From Botrytis cinerea B05.10 (lineage: Eukaryota > Ascomycota > Leotiomycetes > Helotiales > Sclerotiniaceae), in NCBI RefSeq assembly GCF_000143535.2, contig NC_037311.1, forward strand, positions 1,364,001 through 1,428,000: a stretch of DNA of 64,000 nucleotides. Direction: 5' to 3'. The position numbers and the translations under genes were made by a program. Below, piece by piece: positions 37,740-50,383 of this stretch (the stretch's first letter is position 1; each line of letters starts with the position of its first letter). The notes under the pieces are model-generated. The model was not told where the DNA came from. It saw only the letters and a list, made by a program, of their open reading frames with translations, and did no database searches.

Positions 37740-38018
37740 GAATAGGGATGATGCAAATGAATTACACGATACAAGCCTGGCGTTAGGTGTGGTCACTGCA
37801 TACCAATAGAGGAGTTCAAAGTGACGATGTTCACCATGACATTTATGATAATAATGAAAGATAGATCAATATGATCATTAAAAGCACGACTAATACTACA
37901 TTGTCTACCCTTTTCAGTTATAACGGTGCATTTTCTTTACATTTGAGCCTCTTGACTCAAGTCGTTAGCCTCATCGATCATCAAGATATTGTATACCTAT
38001 CGACCGCTCCTCGGGATA

Positions 38019-38836
38019 CTAGCTATTCTGGAGCATCAGAGGTTTTTGCCCTTGTTCATTTATCGATTCTTCAACAGACATCAATCTGTGAAGTTCAACA
38101 CCAATCAAAGCCCCCATCCGATCATAGCCCTCTTCTGTGAAGTGTAAGCCATCGGTCCAGATTCGTCTACGTTCCTCTTCTGGCATTCTCCAATATGGTA
38201 TAGCATCATGAAGATCCAGTACATGACTAGATGCGATTCAGCATTCACCTCAGGGTCTCACAAAGTACACACTCACAAATTTTCAGCTTGATGAGCACGA
38301 ATCATACCATTTAGGTAATCTCTTCGCTGGTCGAGTTCTGGTCCACAACTACCACATTCTGGGATAGTCAATGCCAAGACTTGAGTTCCTCGAGCAAGGG
38401 CGTAATCCCAGACTTTCATCAGATACTCAAAGACGATATCGACATCTTGATTTTGAGTCAGATCGTTCGTGCCTCCTAATATGACCATCCAGCTATAAGG
38501 TATTTCAATCTCATTATCTGGGCCCGGTTAGTCATGTTATATGGGCATATAGGTATTCACAGCATCAACCCCGCCAAGAGAACCACAGTCACAAACACAG
38601 CCAGTATATAGAACAGGAAGTCACTCACACAAGATATCTAGTCTTGGTAAGTAGTGTCCAGGGGGACTGACAACTTGATCTCCAGGCAATCCTCGAACAT
38701 CTGTTTTTATCGAGATATAGGGCGAGGAGGTTTGGAAAGTATCCTCCAATGCAAGGGCGTATGGATGATTGGATGGCCACCCATGTGTCAATGAATTGCC
38801 AAAGCACAGGATGTGAGCCGGACTCATAATGAGCAT
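38019..38836 (-). CDS. SGNH/GDSL-type esterase
   Basis: Probable small serine esterase or lipase of the SGNH hydrolase fold; substrate unknown and no clear signal peptide, so likely intracellular. Three exons: 38836-38629, 38517-38277, 38226-38019; introns 111 and 50 nt; 218 aa. Block I is CFGNSLTHGW with the nucleophile Ser. Block III is GGTND. Block V is TDGLHFTEEGY, providing catalytic Asp and His. Two ATGs lie close together (38836 and 38827); the second gives MSPAHILCFGN and is equally possible. Transcribed divergently from MPS1. Confidence 0.87.
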
Positions 38837-39390
38837 GATGATGATAGGAGGATCAGTCGAGTACCCCGCCTTGTTAGTATTTTGTGGAGTGTATCTGTTA
38901 CCGGGACAGTGTCTCTGTTTACTCGCAGGATGCGGACAGTGGTAACGACGAGTCTGGGAAACCTTTGATGGAACGACTGCTGGGGAAGTAGAAAATTGAT
39001 AAGACTTCCTCACAGATGTATTGAAAGCAACTTACAGCTTCTAATTGTTTTTCATAAATCAAACAATAGCTTGGAGCGTGGTTCAAATGTGTACAAAAAC
39101 AGAAGGAAGCTCTAAAGTGTGCGGGATCTTCCGGTTGCCTACCCGGGTTACGGTTGCCCTGCCATGTAAACAATCAAATCTAATTTCACCCGCGAAAAAA
39201 GAACCTAGAAATACCCAACCTCATCTTAAAAACTTCACGCGCCATTTTTACGCGCATCTTCCCCCGATTCTGTCATTATTCTGCTTGAAAAGAGGATGTA
39301 ATAAATTGGAGCCAGATTACATAATTTTTGATTCATATCGACCAAATATCGACATTCGATTCACTGCTGAATTTCCATCACATCGCCTCA
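38837..39390. promoter_or_regulatory. Divergent promoter, esterase / MPS1
   Basis: 554 bases between oppositely directed start codons. It contains two ACGCGCCAT/ACGCGCAT-like sequences around 39236-39257 (ACGCG is the core of the MCB cell-cycle element in yeasts), which would fit a spindle checkpoint kinase promoter. That link is inference. Confidence 0.35.
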
Positions 39391-41966
39391 ATGGCGACAG
39401 CTTCACCAACCCCAATGGGGTCGAGTCAATTCGCAGCTATCCGAAGACCTGCCTCACGGAATGCATACAAACAGCCTCCTAACCGACCGTCTTCTACCCG
39501 TCCAGATACAGAAGCAGCTCGACATTATTCGCTCAACGACAGCTCCGACGACGAAATTCCAATGCCGATGAAATTGAGTGCCCTAACCAAAGCTTTACTA
39601 GACGACGAGGCCTCAGTTGTTGAAACCCCAATCGCTGCTCGTACGACACCAGAGCACCCTCAAACATCACACACAAGAGTGGAGAGTGCGGGTATATTGG
39701 GGTCATCTACCAGGGGGAAGCAATCGCCGCTTGGGAGCCGTGAAAATAGCCCTACCTATCCACGACGAGTTGTGCGAGTGAGTGGCACGCCTGGCTCTAC
39801 ATCGCTACGGAGAGGTCCTTCATTATCCAGTGCGGTTCAGAAGCACAATGAACAGCAAGCAGCACCAAAAACGGAAGCAGGCGCATTAGATCTTAGCACG
39901 CCAGCACCAGTACCTCGAACCGTACGAGTATCTATCGGTAGAACTTCAATTGGCTCTTCCGGAAGACCTTCTGGTAGATCAGAATCCCCACAACAGGAAA
40001 ACGAGTATGAGAATGAAGGGCAATATGAATATCCTTCAACAGTTACAAGGTCACATCTAGCTGTGAGCCAGGGAAGTGTATCGAGATACAATCCCTCTAC
40101 CGTAGGCCGTTCGAGGTATGGCGAAGAAGTAGGATTGCAAAGTTCGATGAGAGTCAAGAGGGGTGCAGTTCCCAAAGTTTTTGGAACATTCATGAGAGGC
40201 CCGGCTCGCAGAGGACGACCACGGATATCTCAGTCAGATGAAGAACAGAGCCCAATGGAGGAGAATGCAAACAGCAATGAAGTCGGATCTAATCAAGAAC
40301 CTCAAAGTCAGGAATCGCAATATGGGGAACAAGAAAGCCAGAATAAAAGTCCAACGCCAGAGTTAGAATTAGCTAGGCGGGCTCCCATCTCCTCGTACAG
40401 AGACTACGCCTCTTCAGGCAGTCCTAGCTCGAAGAACGGCTTAAATTCAGCCCTGCATTCTAGGTCGCCACCACCCCCCACTTTATCTAGTTCTCGCGGA
40501 TCTGATCCTCGCTCCGTTCCCTCTGCGTCGAAGCAACAACCCGTGTTCAAGATACCAGCTCCACGTCCAGGTGTTCCTGCAACTTATGATCAAGAAAATG
40601 ATGCGCCTCCAACATTTAGGCGGAATAAACAGCCTTCAACAAACACGAATAGTGCGGAAAAGCAAACTCGGCCAGAAAGCTTCGATATACGTGCCAATGG
40701 GTCTCCGGAGAGACGTCCTCTGGCTGTCCGGAGTCAGAATACTCCTCGAAGACCTGCACCACCCCCACCAAAGATGTCGGTATTAGAGGCCGCGACCAGT
40801 ACTGCGGGTGCCGCTACTACATCTCACGCCAATAACCGAAGAAATAGGCTGAAGGTCAATGGGAAAATATTCACACGTTTGGATGTCATTGGGCGTGGGG
40901 GTAGTTCGAAAGTATACCGAGTGATGGCAGAGAACTCGAAAATATTCGCATTGAAGCGTGTTTCCTTGGAAGATGCAGATGAATCGGCTATACGTGGTTT
41001 CAAGGGCGAAATCGACTTGTTAAAGAAGCTAGGCTCAGTAGAAAGAGTAATTCACTTATATGACTACGAATTGAATGATGAGAGAGGAGTCCTTAGTGTG
41101 GTAGGTTTTGTTCTTCGCATTTATTATATAGGGCAAGTTAACTAACGTTCACCCAGCTTATGGAGATGGGAGAATTGGATATGAACACAATCTTAAATCT
41201 GCGCATGAAATCTGAGCAGGCCAAGTTGGACATCAATTTTGTTCGCTACTACTGGAAAGAAATGCTTGAGTGTCTCCAAGCTGTTCACGCTTACGATATT
41301 GTTCATTCTGATTTGAAGCCTCACAACTTTGTGCTTGTTCAAGGCCGCCTCAAGCTGATAGATTTCGGAATCGCCAACGCAATCCAAACAGAAGAAACTG
41401 TAAACGTCCATCGTGAAACACAAATTGGTACTCCAAATTATATGTCCCCTGAATCCCTCATGGACTCAAACGCTTCTGATGGGAGGAATCGCAACGAACC
41501 AAAACTCATGAAACTCGGGAAACCATCCGATATATGGAGTCTGGGCTGTATACTTTATCAAATGACCTATGGTCGTGCTCCATTTGGTCATATTCAAAAC
41601 CAACTGCAGCGTTGCCAAGCGATCATAAACTTCAGCTATGAGATCGAATATCCAGCATACGGTGTGGGTGGTGTTTTGGTTCCAAGCTCTTTAATTCGAA
41701 CCCTCAAAAACTGCCTGAACCGAGATCAGCACAAAAGACCATCGGCAGAAGAACTATTAGGGGACAACGACACATTTTTGAATCCGTTAGAAATCGATTT
41801 GGATAAACACTTTCCCATGTCAGAAGAATTGCTAGGCAGAATTTTGCAAAATGTTATACAAAAATGCGAAGCACTAGGAAGAGTGCCTAGTGAAGGAGAA
41901 CTCTTGACTTCCTGGCCTAAAGGCTATTTCGCAAGTTTACGGAAGGCCGAGAGAGGTGGGACATGA
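39391..41966 (+). CDS. MPS1: Dual-specificity spindle checkpoint kinase Mps1/TTK
   Basis: Kinase needed for spindle assembly checkpoint signalling at kinetochores and for spindle pole duplication in yeasts. Two exons: 39391-41100 and 41157-41966, intron 56 nt; 839 aa. The N-terminal 490 residues are disordered and rich in Ser/Pro/Arg, ending in PAPPPPKMSVLEAAT, as usual for fungal Mps1. The kinase domain starts near 492: glycine loop IGRGGSSKVYR (about 500), catalytic Lys in FALKRV (about 522), HSDLKPHN (His620, Asp622), DFGIAN (639-644), activation loop with TQIGTPNYMSPES. HSD instead of HRD is normal for the Mps1 family. Start: the ATG of MATASPTPM; the frame upstream lacks another ATG. Confidence 0.94.
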
Positions 41967-43582
41967 TTTTCATTGAACACATTGAAAATACGAATTGGAA
42001 CGGATCATGATGATTAACGCAAGCAAATGGAGTTTGTGAGCTGGATAGAAGGTGTTCGGCGTTTACTATTATTGTCATTACCTTGCTCGAAGATTCAGAG
42101 ACAGGTGGCATCATAGAAAAAGAGATTAGGCGGTAATTAATGTGTTTAAAGTATTGTATGATTGGATGGATAGGAAAAGAATGGCGTTTTGGGTATCTTT
42201 TTTCTCTTTCCCTTGGTTGTGGTTTGGGAGTTTGTAGGATATACCAAATTCAGTTTTAGTTTCTATTATCAATTTAAGAGGAGGGGAGGAGGGAGGAGAG
42301 ATGAATGAGAATTTTAAATTTCAAATCCTGCGTCTTGTGCAAGAATTTCGTGATGTGAAGTTGGAGTTGCGTTCCATGATTCGGTGTTGATTGAATTTAT
42401 TCGTGCTTTTTGTCTTTTACTGTTCCCGAAAAGGTTGTGTAAAGGTAGTGATAAGATGATTCTACTTATTTGGATTACTTTATTATTCGAGTTAAAACAT
42501 AGTCTAGTCTTCTGCTTTCCCCTTTCACCAACATCCATTTGTTTTACGGCTTCATAGATTACTTCATGTACATACACGGCTTCTCTCTGATCCAAGTCCA
42601 CTAGTAGGTGTATGGATTGACAGAACACTTTTCAATTCTCGATATTTTTAATAATTTACCTTTTCAGTTGTTTGATGCCAGTTTCTGCCTTTTCATAATT
42701 CAAACTTTGATAAATCGTTATATTGGTTTGTACAATATGTAAATTAACATTTTACAAGATATTTCCAAGTCAACTTTTGTAGTATCCTGCTAATCCGCAT
42801 ATCTCTTGGTGGATCCTCACCCTTCTTGCTAACTTATGAAATGACTTAGCCATTGTGTATTCAGAGTCCAACTTGAATTGGTGATTAACGTAATGGGCTG
42901 GGTGTTTGATGAAGATATTGCAAAGGATATTGAGATGTTGAATATGGAGAGAAAGAGATTTGGAGTCAGATGATGCGTTGGGTGCTTTAGGGGCTTTGCG
43001 TCTCCCCTTTTAGAGACTTCGGGTACGAAGAAGAGCGGAGGGCGAAGAATAATGCAGGGAGCTGCTTGGGAAATGGGGAGTGGAAAATATAGCTATGTAT
43101 CTGGAGACGCAGTTGGTAAATCAACCGTTGCGGCGAAAATGCAGAAGGTTGTATCAAAGATTGCTCGGATTGCGAAGGTGTTTAGATTTGACTGAATGGG
43201 GCTCTATAGCTCGGTTCTCTCTTTGAATACTTAATCTCCTCTTATATATGAAAAACAGGAGAGAGAGATATTTGTAATTTGAAGGGCATTTAGTCCGACT
43301 CGGCTGATGGCGTTTAACATGGGTTCGAGTAAAAGGTGATTACATTGAGTGTGAATTATGAGGGGTCGAATACAAATAAGGGACCTCGAGGGGACGAGGG
43401 GACATGGGATTTCTAGGTTTTTTAGGTTAAACTCAGGGAAGGTGGGGAGATTAGACGAGCGCACGGCTCATTACGTCATCACCAAATTATTGTTTAATCA
43501 TCAAAGGTCAACTTCACTTGACATTCTCAAATCTTGAGAATCGCAAACAAATCATATCCCCGCAAAGTTACACCAAATTGCC
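41967..43582. other. Intergenic, 1.6 kb
   Basis: Between MPS1 and JAC1, both plus strand. No credible coding sequence seen; presumably MPS1 3' UTR and JAC1 promoter. Confidence 0.6.
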
Positions 43583-44356
43583 ATGCGATCGTCAATGATA
43601 CCACGAAGTCTTATGCGCTCATGTAGGACGGCTTCTACTCGACCTGCAATCGTTCGCCACACAGCTCTCGTTTGCCAAACCTGCCACCAGCAATCCAACC
43701 CTCTTTTCCAAGCTGCGGCAGCAATTTCCTCCCGCAGAAACGCATCTTCGTCCACGAACCCCTCGCCATCTGCTTCGCCAGAACAAACGACTCCTCCTTT
43801 CGCCTCAACCCCGCAAACCCACTACGATCTTTTCCCCCTCACTCTTCCTCGCGGCCCGCCACCCTCCGGCCCCTTCCACGTCGACGTTCGTGCGCTGCGC
43901 AACGAATTTCTCCGTCTACAGGCAAGCGCACACCCAGACTTACACTCAGCATCGAATAAAGCCCGCGCCGAAGCTACTAGTGCTTTAATCAACGAGGCAT
44001 ACAAAACATTACAATCGCCTCTGTTGCGTGCGCAATATCTGTTGGGACTTCAGGGAGTAGATGTACATGATGAGACTGGAAAGACAGGAGGGGAAGAGGG
44101 GGATAATGAGTTATTGATGGAAGTTTTGGAGACAAGAGAGGAAATGGAGGAGGCGGAGGAAGAGGGAGACTTGGATGGATTGAAGGCTCGAAATGAGGAG
44201 CGAATTGTTAAGAGTGAGGATGTGGTAGGGAAGGCTTTGGAGTCTGGGGATATGGAGACGGCAAGGAGAGAGACGGTCCGGTTGAGATATTGGGTCAATG
44301 TGAGGGATAGTTTGCATGCGTGGGAGAAGGGCAAGCCGGTTGTTATGGTGCATTGA
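43583..44356 (+). CDS. JAC1: Mitochondrial J-protein co-chaperone Jac1/Hsc20
   Basis: Delivers the Fe-S scaffold Isu1 to the Hsp70 partner and stimulates its ATPase during Fe-S cluster biogenesis in the matrix. Intronless, 257 aa. Residues 1-55 are Arg/Ser/Thr-rich with few acids, a mitochondrial presequence. The J domain follows (YDLFPLTLPRG... through HPD at 117-119, then NKARAEATSALINEAYKTL). The C-terminal HscB-like three-helix domain (LLMEVLETREEMEEAEEEG...) binds Isu1; LLMEVLE matches the conserved contact helix. A CQTC pair at 31-34 sits inside the presumed presequence, reminiscent of the N-terminal Cys pairs of animal HSC20, though fungal proteins usually lack a metal domain. Confidence 0.92.
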   Translation: MRSSMIPRSLMRSCRTASTRPAIVRHTALVCQTCHQQSNPLFQAAAAISSRRNASSSTNPSPSASPEQTTPPFASTPQTHYDLFPLTLPRGPPPSGPFHVDVRALRNEFLRLQASAHPDLHSASNKARAEATSALINEAYKTLQSPLLRAQYLLGLQGVDVHDETGKTGGEEGDNELLMEVLETREEMEEAEEEGDLDGLKARNEERIVKSEDVVGKALESGDMETARRETVRLRYWVNVRDSLHAWEKGKPVVMVH

Positions 44357-46994
44357 GGAAGTTTGACGGGCATTGGGAAGTGGGTAGAAGCCATGGGTTC
44401 TTCGCATTCTATATCGTTTTTGACTACGACTTTGAGATATTCCCAACACGGACATCAGGCGATAGTACTTGCGTCGGGCTGAATCAGTCGTTCAACACAC
44501 GGCAAATGAAGTTGGCTTTGGCTCAACTCAGAAACTATTTTCATGAGGTGGCTGAGATGTGGCAAAAATACTGCCTCATCAACCCAAATCGATCAAATCA
44601 ACACATCACATCTAGTCCGAAAGGATGCTCCTCCACTTCCTCTCAACGATTCCAATACAAGGTCGCAGCGGCCCGAGAATACAAAGCGCTACCTGCATGT
44701 TTATGCTAGAAGTTTGAACGCATGTTCTTAAGGAACATTTAAAAAAAGATTAGAGGCGGAAACTTAAGGTAAAAGCATTTTGAGGGTAAATCATGCCCAA
44801 AATTTAGATATACCCGGCTCGAGCAATCAACGAAGCCTCTTTACAGTTCCCTATTGTATAATAAAAAATTCACAACTCCGGTTCGTTCTCATCTACTTGT
44901 TCTTTTGCGTATGGGTGGAAATGGCGCTCTGAACCTAACCAGTCTGTTCAACAGAAGATCGAGAAGAGGCTACTAATGATAGTTTCAGCATCAGTCGCCA
45001 TGGCGAACTATTTCAAGACGTAGGTATCTCAATCATAGACTGTTGTCCCATCTAGCCATGTAATTGTTCATATCGCCATGAGAACTTATGTCTTCTATAA
45101 TCTTTAATTGATCAGATGTTCCAAATGGAGCTGACTCGTCTAATGTGTCGACTGGCAGCGATATTCATATTGAATTTGAGGTGGAGGTTCGATAGCTTGA
45201 TTGAAAACATGGAGCGATTGATCAATCTGTAGATTGCAGTCCTTGTAATCTCTCACGCCCTTCCAAACTCTGTTTTGAACCCATATTACTCCCGATTCTT
45301 TCCTCCATTACTTGATCATCACCTCCCCCCAAACCCTCTTTTTAAATCCCAACCCTATCCACTAATTCCCCTCCCCCCATATTCTACCTCTCAGATTATA
45401 ACCTCGAATTCTCATACATCCTATTGCTAACTCTATCCGGCATCTTCCAATTCCGAACCAACCTACAATCCGTATTTTCTCCATACGTAACCCCCCCCCT
45501 TTCTCCTCCGTCAACAGGTTTGAAGCCTTCCCAGGAACATTCAAAGGCCTGCCAGTAGGTGTATGGACTGACTGACGGGACACTACCAAAATTGACTCAC
45601 AAATATCGTTTGAGATATCGGTTTTTCATTTTTTAAGAATTGCTACAATGATTCATTCGAGATTGAATAATGCAAAGATAGATTCCGATATCACACAGTT
45701 GAAGAATGCAATAATCAAAATTATCCAAAGTCGAAGAATACCTCATTGGTTCGCACACCCCACTGGCAGCCACCTCGATGACTAGCGCAGACCACATGTT
45801 TAGGAAGCGGAGGAGCCTTTGTTGCGGATGTTTCATTGAATGTGGGATTTTCATTCTTTGGTAAGAAGAATAGCCATGTTGGAAAGAAGTTCGTAATGTA
45901 TATATGATTGGGACTTGGGCACATTGGTAGTTCTAGTCCCTTGTGGCCCGGGGGAGCTTGAATTAAAGTCTTGCGAGTACTTCTATTGACGAATATTTAT
46001 ATGGTGAATCTGGCTGCGCCTTGATGGTTCAATATATACTCGTCTAGACACTTATTATTATCATAGAAAGAGGATATGTATAGATGATCAGAAACGAAAC
46101 TCCCATCAAACTCACACTCGCCACTCTGCGCGCATGTATCTTACGATAGACCCCATCCCATATACACCATGCTATGCTGTTCATCAACATGCACTTCCTT
46201 CCCCAACAAACCTCTATAATTCTCACGGACCTTTTTCTCCATCGTCTACAAATCGTCTCCCCTATTCCTCACTTACCTCAAATCCTATGAAACCTCCCTA
46301 TATCTCCAAGCCTACATTACATGGTGTGAATCCACAACTCACTTACAACCCAAGTTCTCTGTGCATACCATCTGCACCTCTATATCTCTATATCCCTAGA
46401 CATGCCAAGCTTCTCCATAGTATCCCAACACGAACACAACGGCAATTCCATGAACCATCAACTTACCTACTTCAACCATATAAAAACACACTTCTAGAAA
46501 TTTTTATCACTGCCGCGCATAATACGCATCACATATATGGAACAAACTCGTTCGACATCTTCACAGACAAAATGATGGTGAGCATCAACAAAAGTGGGTA
46601 ATATTCGCTGTGTTTCTATAATAAATATACACAGAAACTTTTCTATTCCCACCAATTTTTCACAATTCCAACAGACAATTATACAGTCCGGTGAAGAGAA
46701 GAAGAAGAAGAAGAAGAAGAATAAAAAGACAAGCATATGCCTAAATAAAATCTATAGAAGAGGAAGAAGACCCAGACGCCAATTCGCTAGCCACAGACGG
46801 GCAGATAGCAGTACTCACGTTACAAATGCTCTCATTAAAGGTGTTAATTGCATCTCCTCATGACGCAAAGACAATATAGTATATCCAGAGAAAAGGGTGA
46901 TTTTTGTCTTTTCGTTTTCGTAACCGTAATGGGACATTCCCGTTCAAACTCATTCATCCGCCAATTATCCTTCCATCCGAATTCGATCATAATC
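44357..46994. other. Intergenic, 2.6 kb, convergent
   Basis: Between the 3' ends of JAC1 (+) and the GT34 gene (-). A 155-codon plus-strand frame at 46134-46601 has biased, low-complexity composition (Pro/Ser/Tyr/His) and no domain; I treat it as chance. A (GAA)n run lies at 46690-46721. Confidence 0.55.
46690..46721. repeat. Trinucleotide microsatellite (GAA)n
   Basis: About eight GAA/AGA units in intergenic sequence, in the 3' flank of the GT34 gene. Confidence 0.85.
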
Positions 46995-48697
46995 TTATGA
47001 ACTGCCATTCGCGGCATCCTTTGGCTTCGATTTTCCCATGATCTTTTGCCATGCCTTGATAACCAGATCCTCCTTGAACCTCTCCCACCATGTTCTGTTC
47101 AAGAAGTTACTCAACTCCCTGTAATTGTACATCTCACCCCAACAATCACGTCCCCATTCACAACCTGCCATATTCACCAAGAAATCCCGATCATGTTCAT
47201 CATAATGAATGCGCGTATCGTTTCCATTATCCGAGCATGCTCCAGGTGGGAAACTGTTGATTTTGCGCTGGGGAATAAATGCGGTATGAGGACGGATCCA
47301 AGGTTGGTTGATGTACAAGAATTCGAGCGCGTCTTGTTCTTTATGTTCCCATTCCATGTGTTTTTGTTCGTAGCCGACAGGGTCCCACCATACGTCGAGG
47401 AGGCGGTCAGTCCATGCGCTGCGTTTGACGAAGAAAGAACCGAGATTGAAACCAGAACAATCTTGTGGAACTATAAGGTTTATAGAGCTTGTTTGACCGT
47501 CTCCGACTTTGCTACGCGATTCGGGATCTAGATAGGGAGATTCGAGAGGGTGTGTTATGTTCAGTGGGTTGTAATCATTGATATCGCGGTAGGTGTTTTT
47601 GGCTAAGCTGTTGAAGATGTGGGATTGGAGGGAGTAGGAAGGTTCCATAATGAAGGTGTTGAGGTCGAGCCACCAAAACCTGCGCAGTGTTAGCTTGTAA
47701 CCTTCATTTATTGCATATCAGAGTCCAAATTACCATTCAGCTTCAGGATATTTCCTCAGGGAATTCCGGATAGTGTCAACCTTTTCCCAACTCTCTCTCC
47801 ATTCGTGTGCGTATCTCTTCTTGGTGCTCATGTCCACGATCTCCAATTCATATCCCCATTTGTTTGCGTATTTGCGTTTGTTTTTCACGCTGTCCCTTTC
47901 GATTGCCCATTCCCTTGGTCCCTTCCACTCCATAACTCCACCTCCTTGATTTGCTGCCAGTATTATAACGAACTTTTTGCCCCCTCCAAGATGCGTTGCT
48001 CGGCGCCACCAGTAATGTAAAGCTATCTCGAGGTCAGAATTTCTCGCGGTTCCCCTGCTCGATGAATTGACTTACGTGTAGAATAGAAAAGAATTATCAT
48101 CATTACAAACCCCAAAACAATCATAAATCGCATCCTCATCTTGCGACTGACTCTCGCAAGAGCGTTTCTTATGCGTGCCAGCTTTGAGGAACCTAAGAAT
48201 CGTCCGCGCCCCAATTTCTCTTTTTCCGCATAACTGCCATCGCCTCCCATGTGAAAATGCGGCAGACTGTTTGATATATTTCTGATGTGTCGATTGAAGA
48301 AGCCATTGTTTTTGGTTGAAAATGAAGGATAACCATTGACTTCCTCGCTCTTTGCTCTCGCAGACTCCCAAGTCACCGAACCTCCATTTCCGCCTGTCCT
48401 TTGCATTTTATTTGGGCTGGATCTTCCACTGACATTGGCATAAGGGCTTGAAAGGCCTGGACTAGCCCATCCTCCTCCAGGTCTTGGAGATGGACTTCGC
48501 GATAGTGACATTGAACCAATCGGTGTTCCAGGTATAGGTGATAACACCCGGGTGGAGGTATGGGAGGAAGTTCGTTCTTCAGGCTCAATTCCCGTCTTTA
48601 TGTGTATTGATGACCGTTTTCGATGATGTTGGTGGGAGGATTTCAAAGAAGAAAGACCGGAGGACGCCAGCTTGACGAAGTGACCCAAGAAAGTCAA
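46995..48697 (-). CDS. Golgi alpha-1,6-mannosyltransferase, GT34 family (Mnn10-like)
   Basis: Type II Golgi membrane enzyme of family GT34, probably a subunit of the mannan polymerase that extends N-glycan outer chains with alpha-1,6-mannose. Three exons: 48697-48076, 48022-47734, 47679-46995; introns 53 and 54 nt; 531 aa. The cytosolic tail is long and Ser/Pro-rich; one signal-anchor helix lies at about 188-205 (FMIVLGFVMMIILFY). The catalytic domain starts with FVIILAANQGGGVMEWKG, and the nucleotide-sugar site is FWWLDLNTFIM, where DLN replaces a strict DxD, as in several Mnn10 relatives. Later blocks QDCSGFNLGSFFVK, EQDALEFLY and HYDEHDRDFLVNMAGCEW are typical of the family. Confidence 0.92.
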
Positions 48698-50383
48698 AAA
48701 AAATAAATAAACAATAAGTTTACTGAGACACTATAACTAGCCCGTTCCTAAGGCCTTACTCGAGCTTTCCAAAAAAAATCGACTCGCGACCACTTCTATT
48801 GATTGAATTCGTTGGCCGAATGCAAAGTGTCCTGAGGTTCTTGGCGTTCTGGCGTTCTCTCGTGTTATGTTTTTAGATAAGGGAAGGTGTACTCTATGTC
48901 AATTTGTGTCTGCTTTGAGAACGACTGGCTTGAGCGTTTTGTTGAATTGCGTTTTGCAGTCCTACGTGGAAGAATTGGATACGATATACATGTGTGTACG
49001 TGTGAATAGTCTGAGTAGATGCGCAGCAAGACGTCAAGATGGGATGGCAAGAAGGAAAGGAGAGTAGAGATGGATTACACCGTGTGCTGGACTATTTGCC
49101 CAAGTAGATATATGTAGCTGTTCCTCTGTTCCTGCAGCTCACAATCCTTTCTCGTTTTCTCTCTCTTTCTCTTTCTCTTTCTCTTTCTCTTTCTCCAGTT
49201 ATTAATGAAATGGCCCCAAATCTGAAATTAATTTTGTCTTGGGTAATTACGCTTCGTTGATAGGGGTAATCTAGTGTTAATCTAGTATTAATCTAGTATT
49301 ACATTGCGCCTTATTATATCTTGACTGCTGCGACTAGATCCACTGGTGGCCCTGCTGCTGCTGGATAAACTGGAGATCCGATAGCAATTTCTTATCATTT
49401 GCCTTGGTGCAGCTATCCTCGTCTCATCTGTCGACTGTGTGCTGGGGAGGCAGGCTAACCTTATTCCTCTCCTTTAAAGGTTATTGTACCTTAAATTATG
49501 GAAACACGCTCTGCACTTCGGATACGCAAGCGGTGAATATCTGAACAGATATCCTTGGTGTGCATAGGAGTACTGTGGCGAAGCTTGCTACACTTGTTGC
49601 TGAAGACACGACGAAGTGATGATGGGATCTTTTACATCTAGAGCTGAGCCTTACACCCGTTTTAATACTTCACTCATCTAAAGCAACAGAACGACGACAT
49701 GTCCTAGGGCTGACATTGGCGAGGCAGGTCTTGGAAATGGATACAAAGTCAACACAGCATCCGTTATTAATTTCCAAAGCAGTCTGTGTATCTCGCAAGT
49801 TCAGTGGGTCTTGGAGCTGGACACATTGGCATCTCAACGGTGAAGAATCCAGAATCCATACGGTCGAGATGGTGAGCTTGATACGGCAACTGCGAACAAT
49901 ACGAGCATGTCTATAACACTGTCACCGTCACCGTCGCAGATGATGCGCCACCCAGAGTGTTGCTAAGCTTGTCATTACGTCCACCATCTGTTCTTATCTT
50001 CCAGAGCACCCAATACGAGAGAGTAGCCCAAGGTTATTTGCAGCTGGATAGGCAAATCGGAGGTCGAGAAGATTACCACCAAATACTCAAATACGAAAAT
50101 CGAGAAAGAGGGGACAGGGGCTTCTCAAAAATGATCTCCCACTGGCCACATGCCAAGGAGCAGGCTTGTTTCCACTAATATGCACATCATATGATCTCAC
50201 GTGACATGATAATAGCCAAACCTCCATACCCTTGTGGGATGATCATACTTCATCAATTTTTACATCCAAGAACTCTAATTCATCTGAACTGACCATTTCC
50301 CTTCAGTCTCTACATCCAGCAGTGACAACAAACTCACGGTAGGGATCTGGAAACAACACTATCTCAATTTCAACTTCAAGCGC
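48698..50383. other. Intergenic, 1.7 kb
   Basis: Upstream of the GT34 gene and downstream of the first PAN-module gene. Contains a CTTTCT-type pyrimidine repeat at 49146-49195 and TAATCTAGT repeats near 49268-49300. No supported gene. Confidence 0.6.
49146..49195. repeat. Pyrimidine microsatellite (CTTTCT)n
   Basis: Perfect to near-perfect CTTT/CTCTTT run of about 50 bases in intergenic DNA, 450-500 bases upstream of the GT34 start codon. Confidence 0.9.

Noticed and set aside
46134..46601. 155-codon plus-strand ORF
   Set aside because: Low-complexity composition, no domain, and typical of pyrimidine-rich 3' flank sequence.
49716..50178. Short plus-strand ORFs upstream of the PAN island
   Set aside because: No ATG context, domain or exon continuity; some are interrupted within a few dozen codons.
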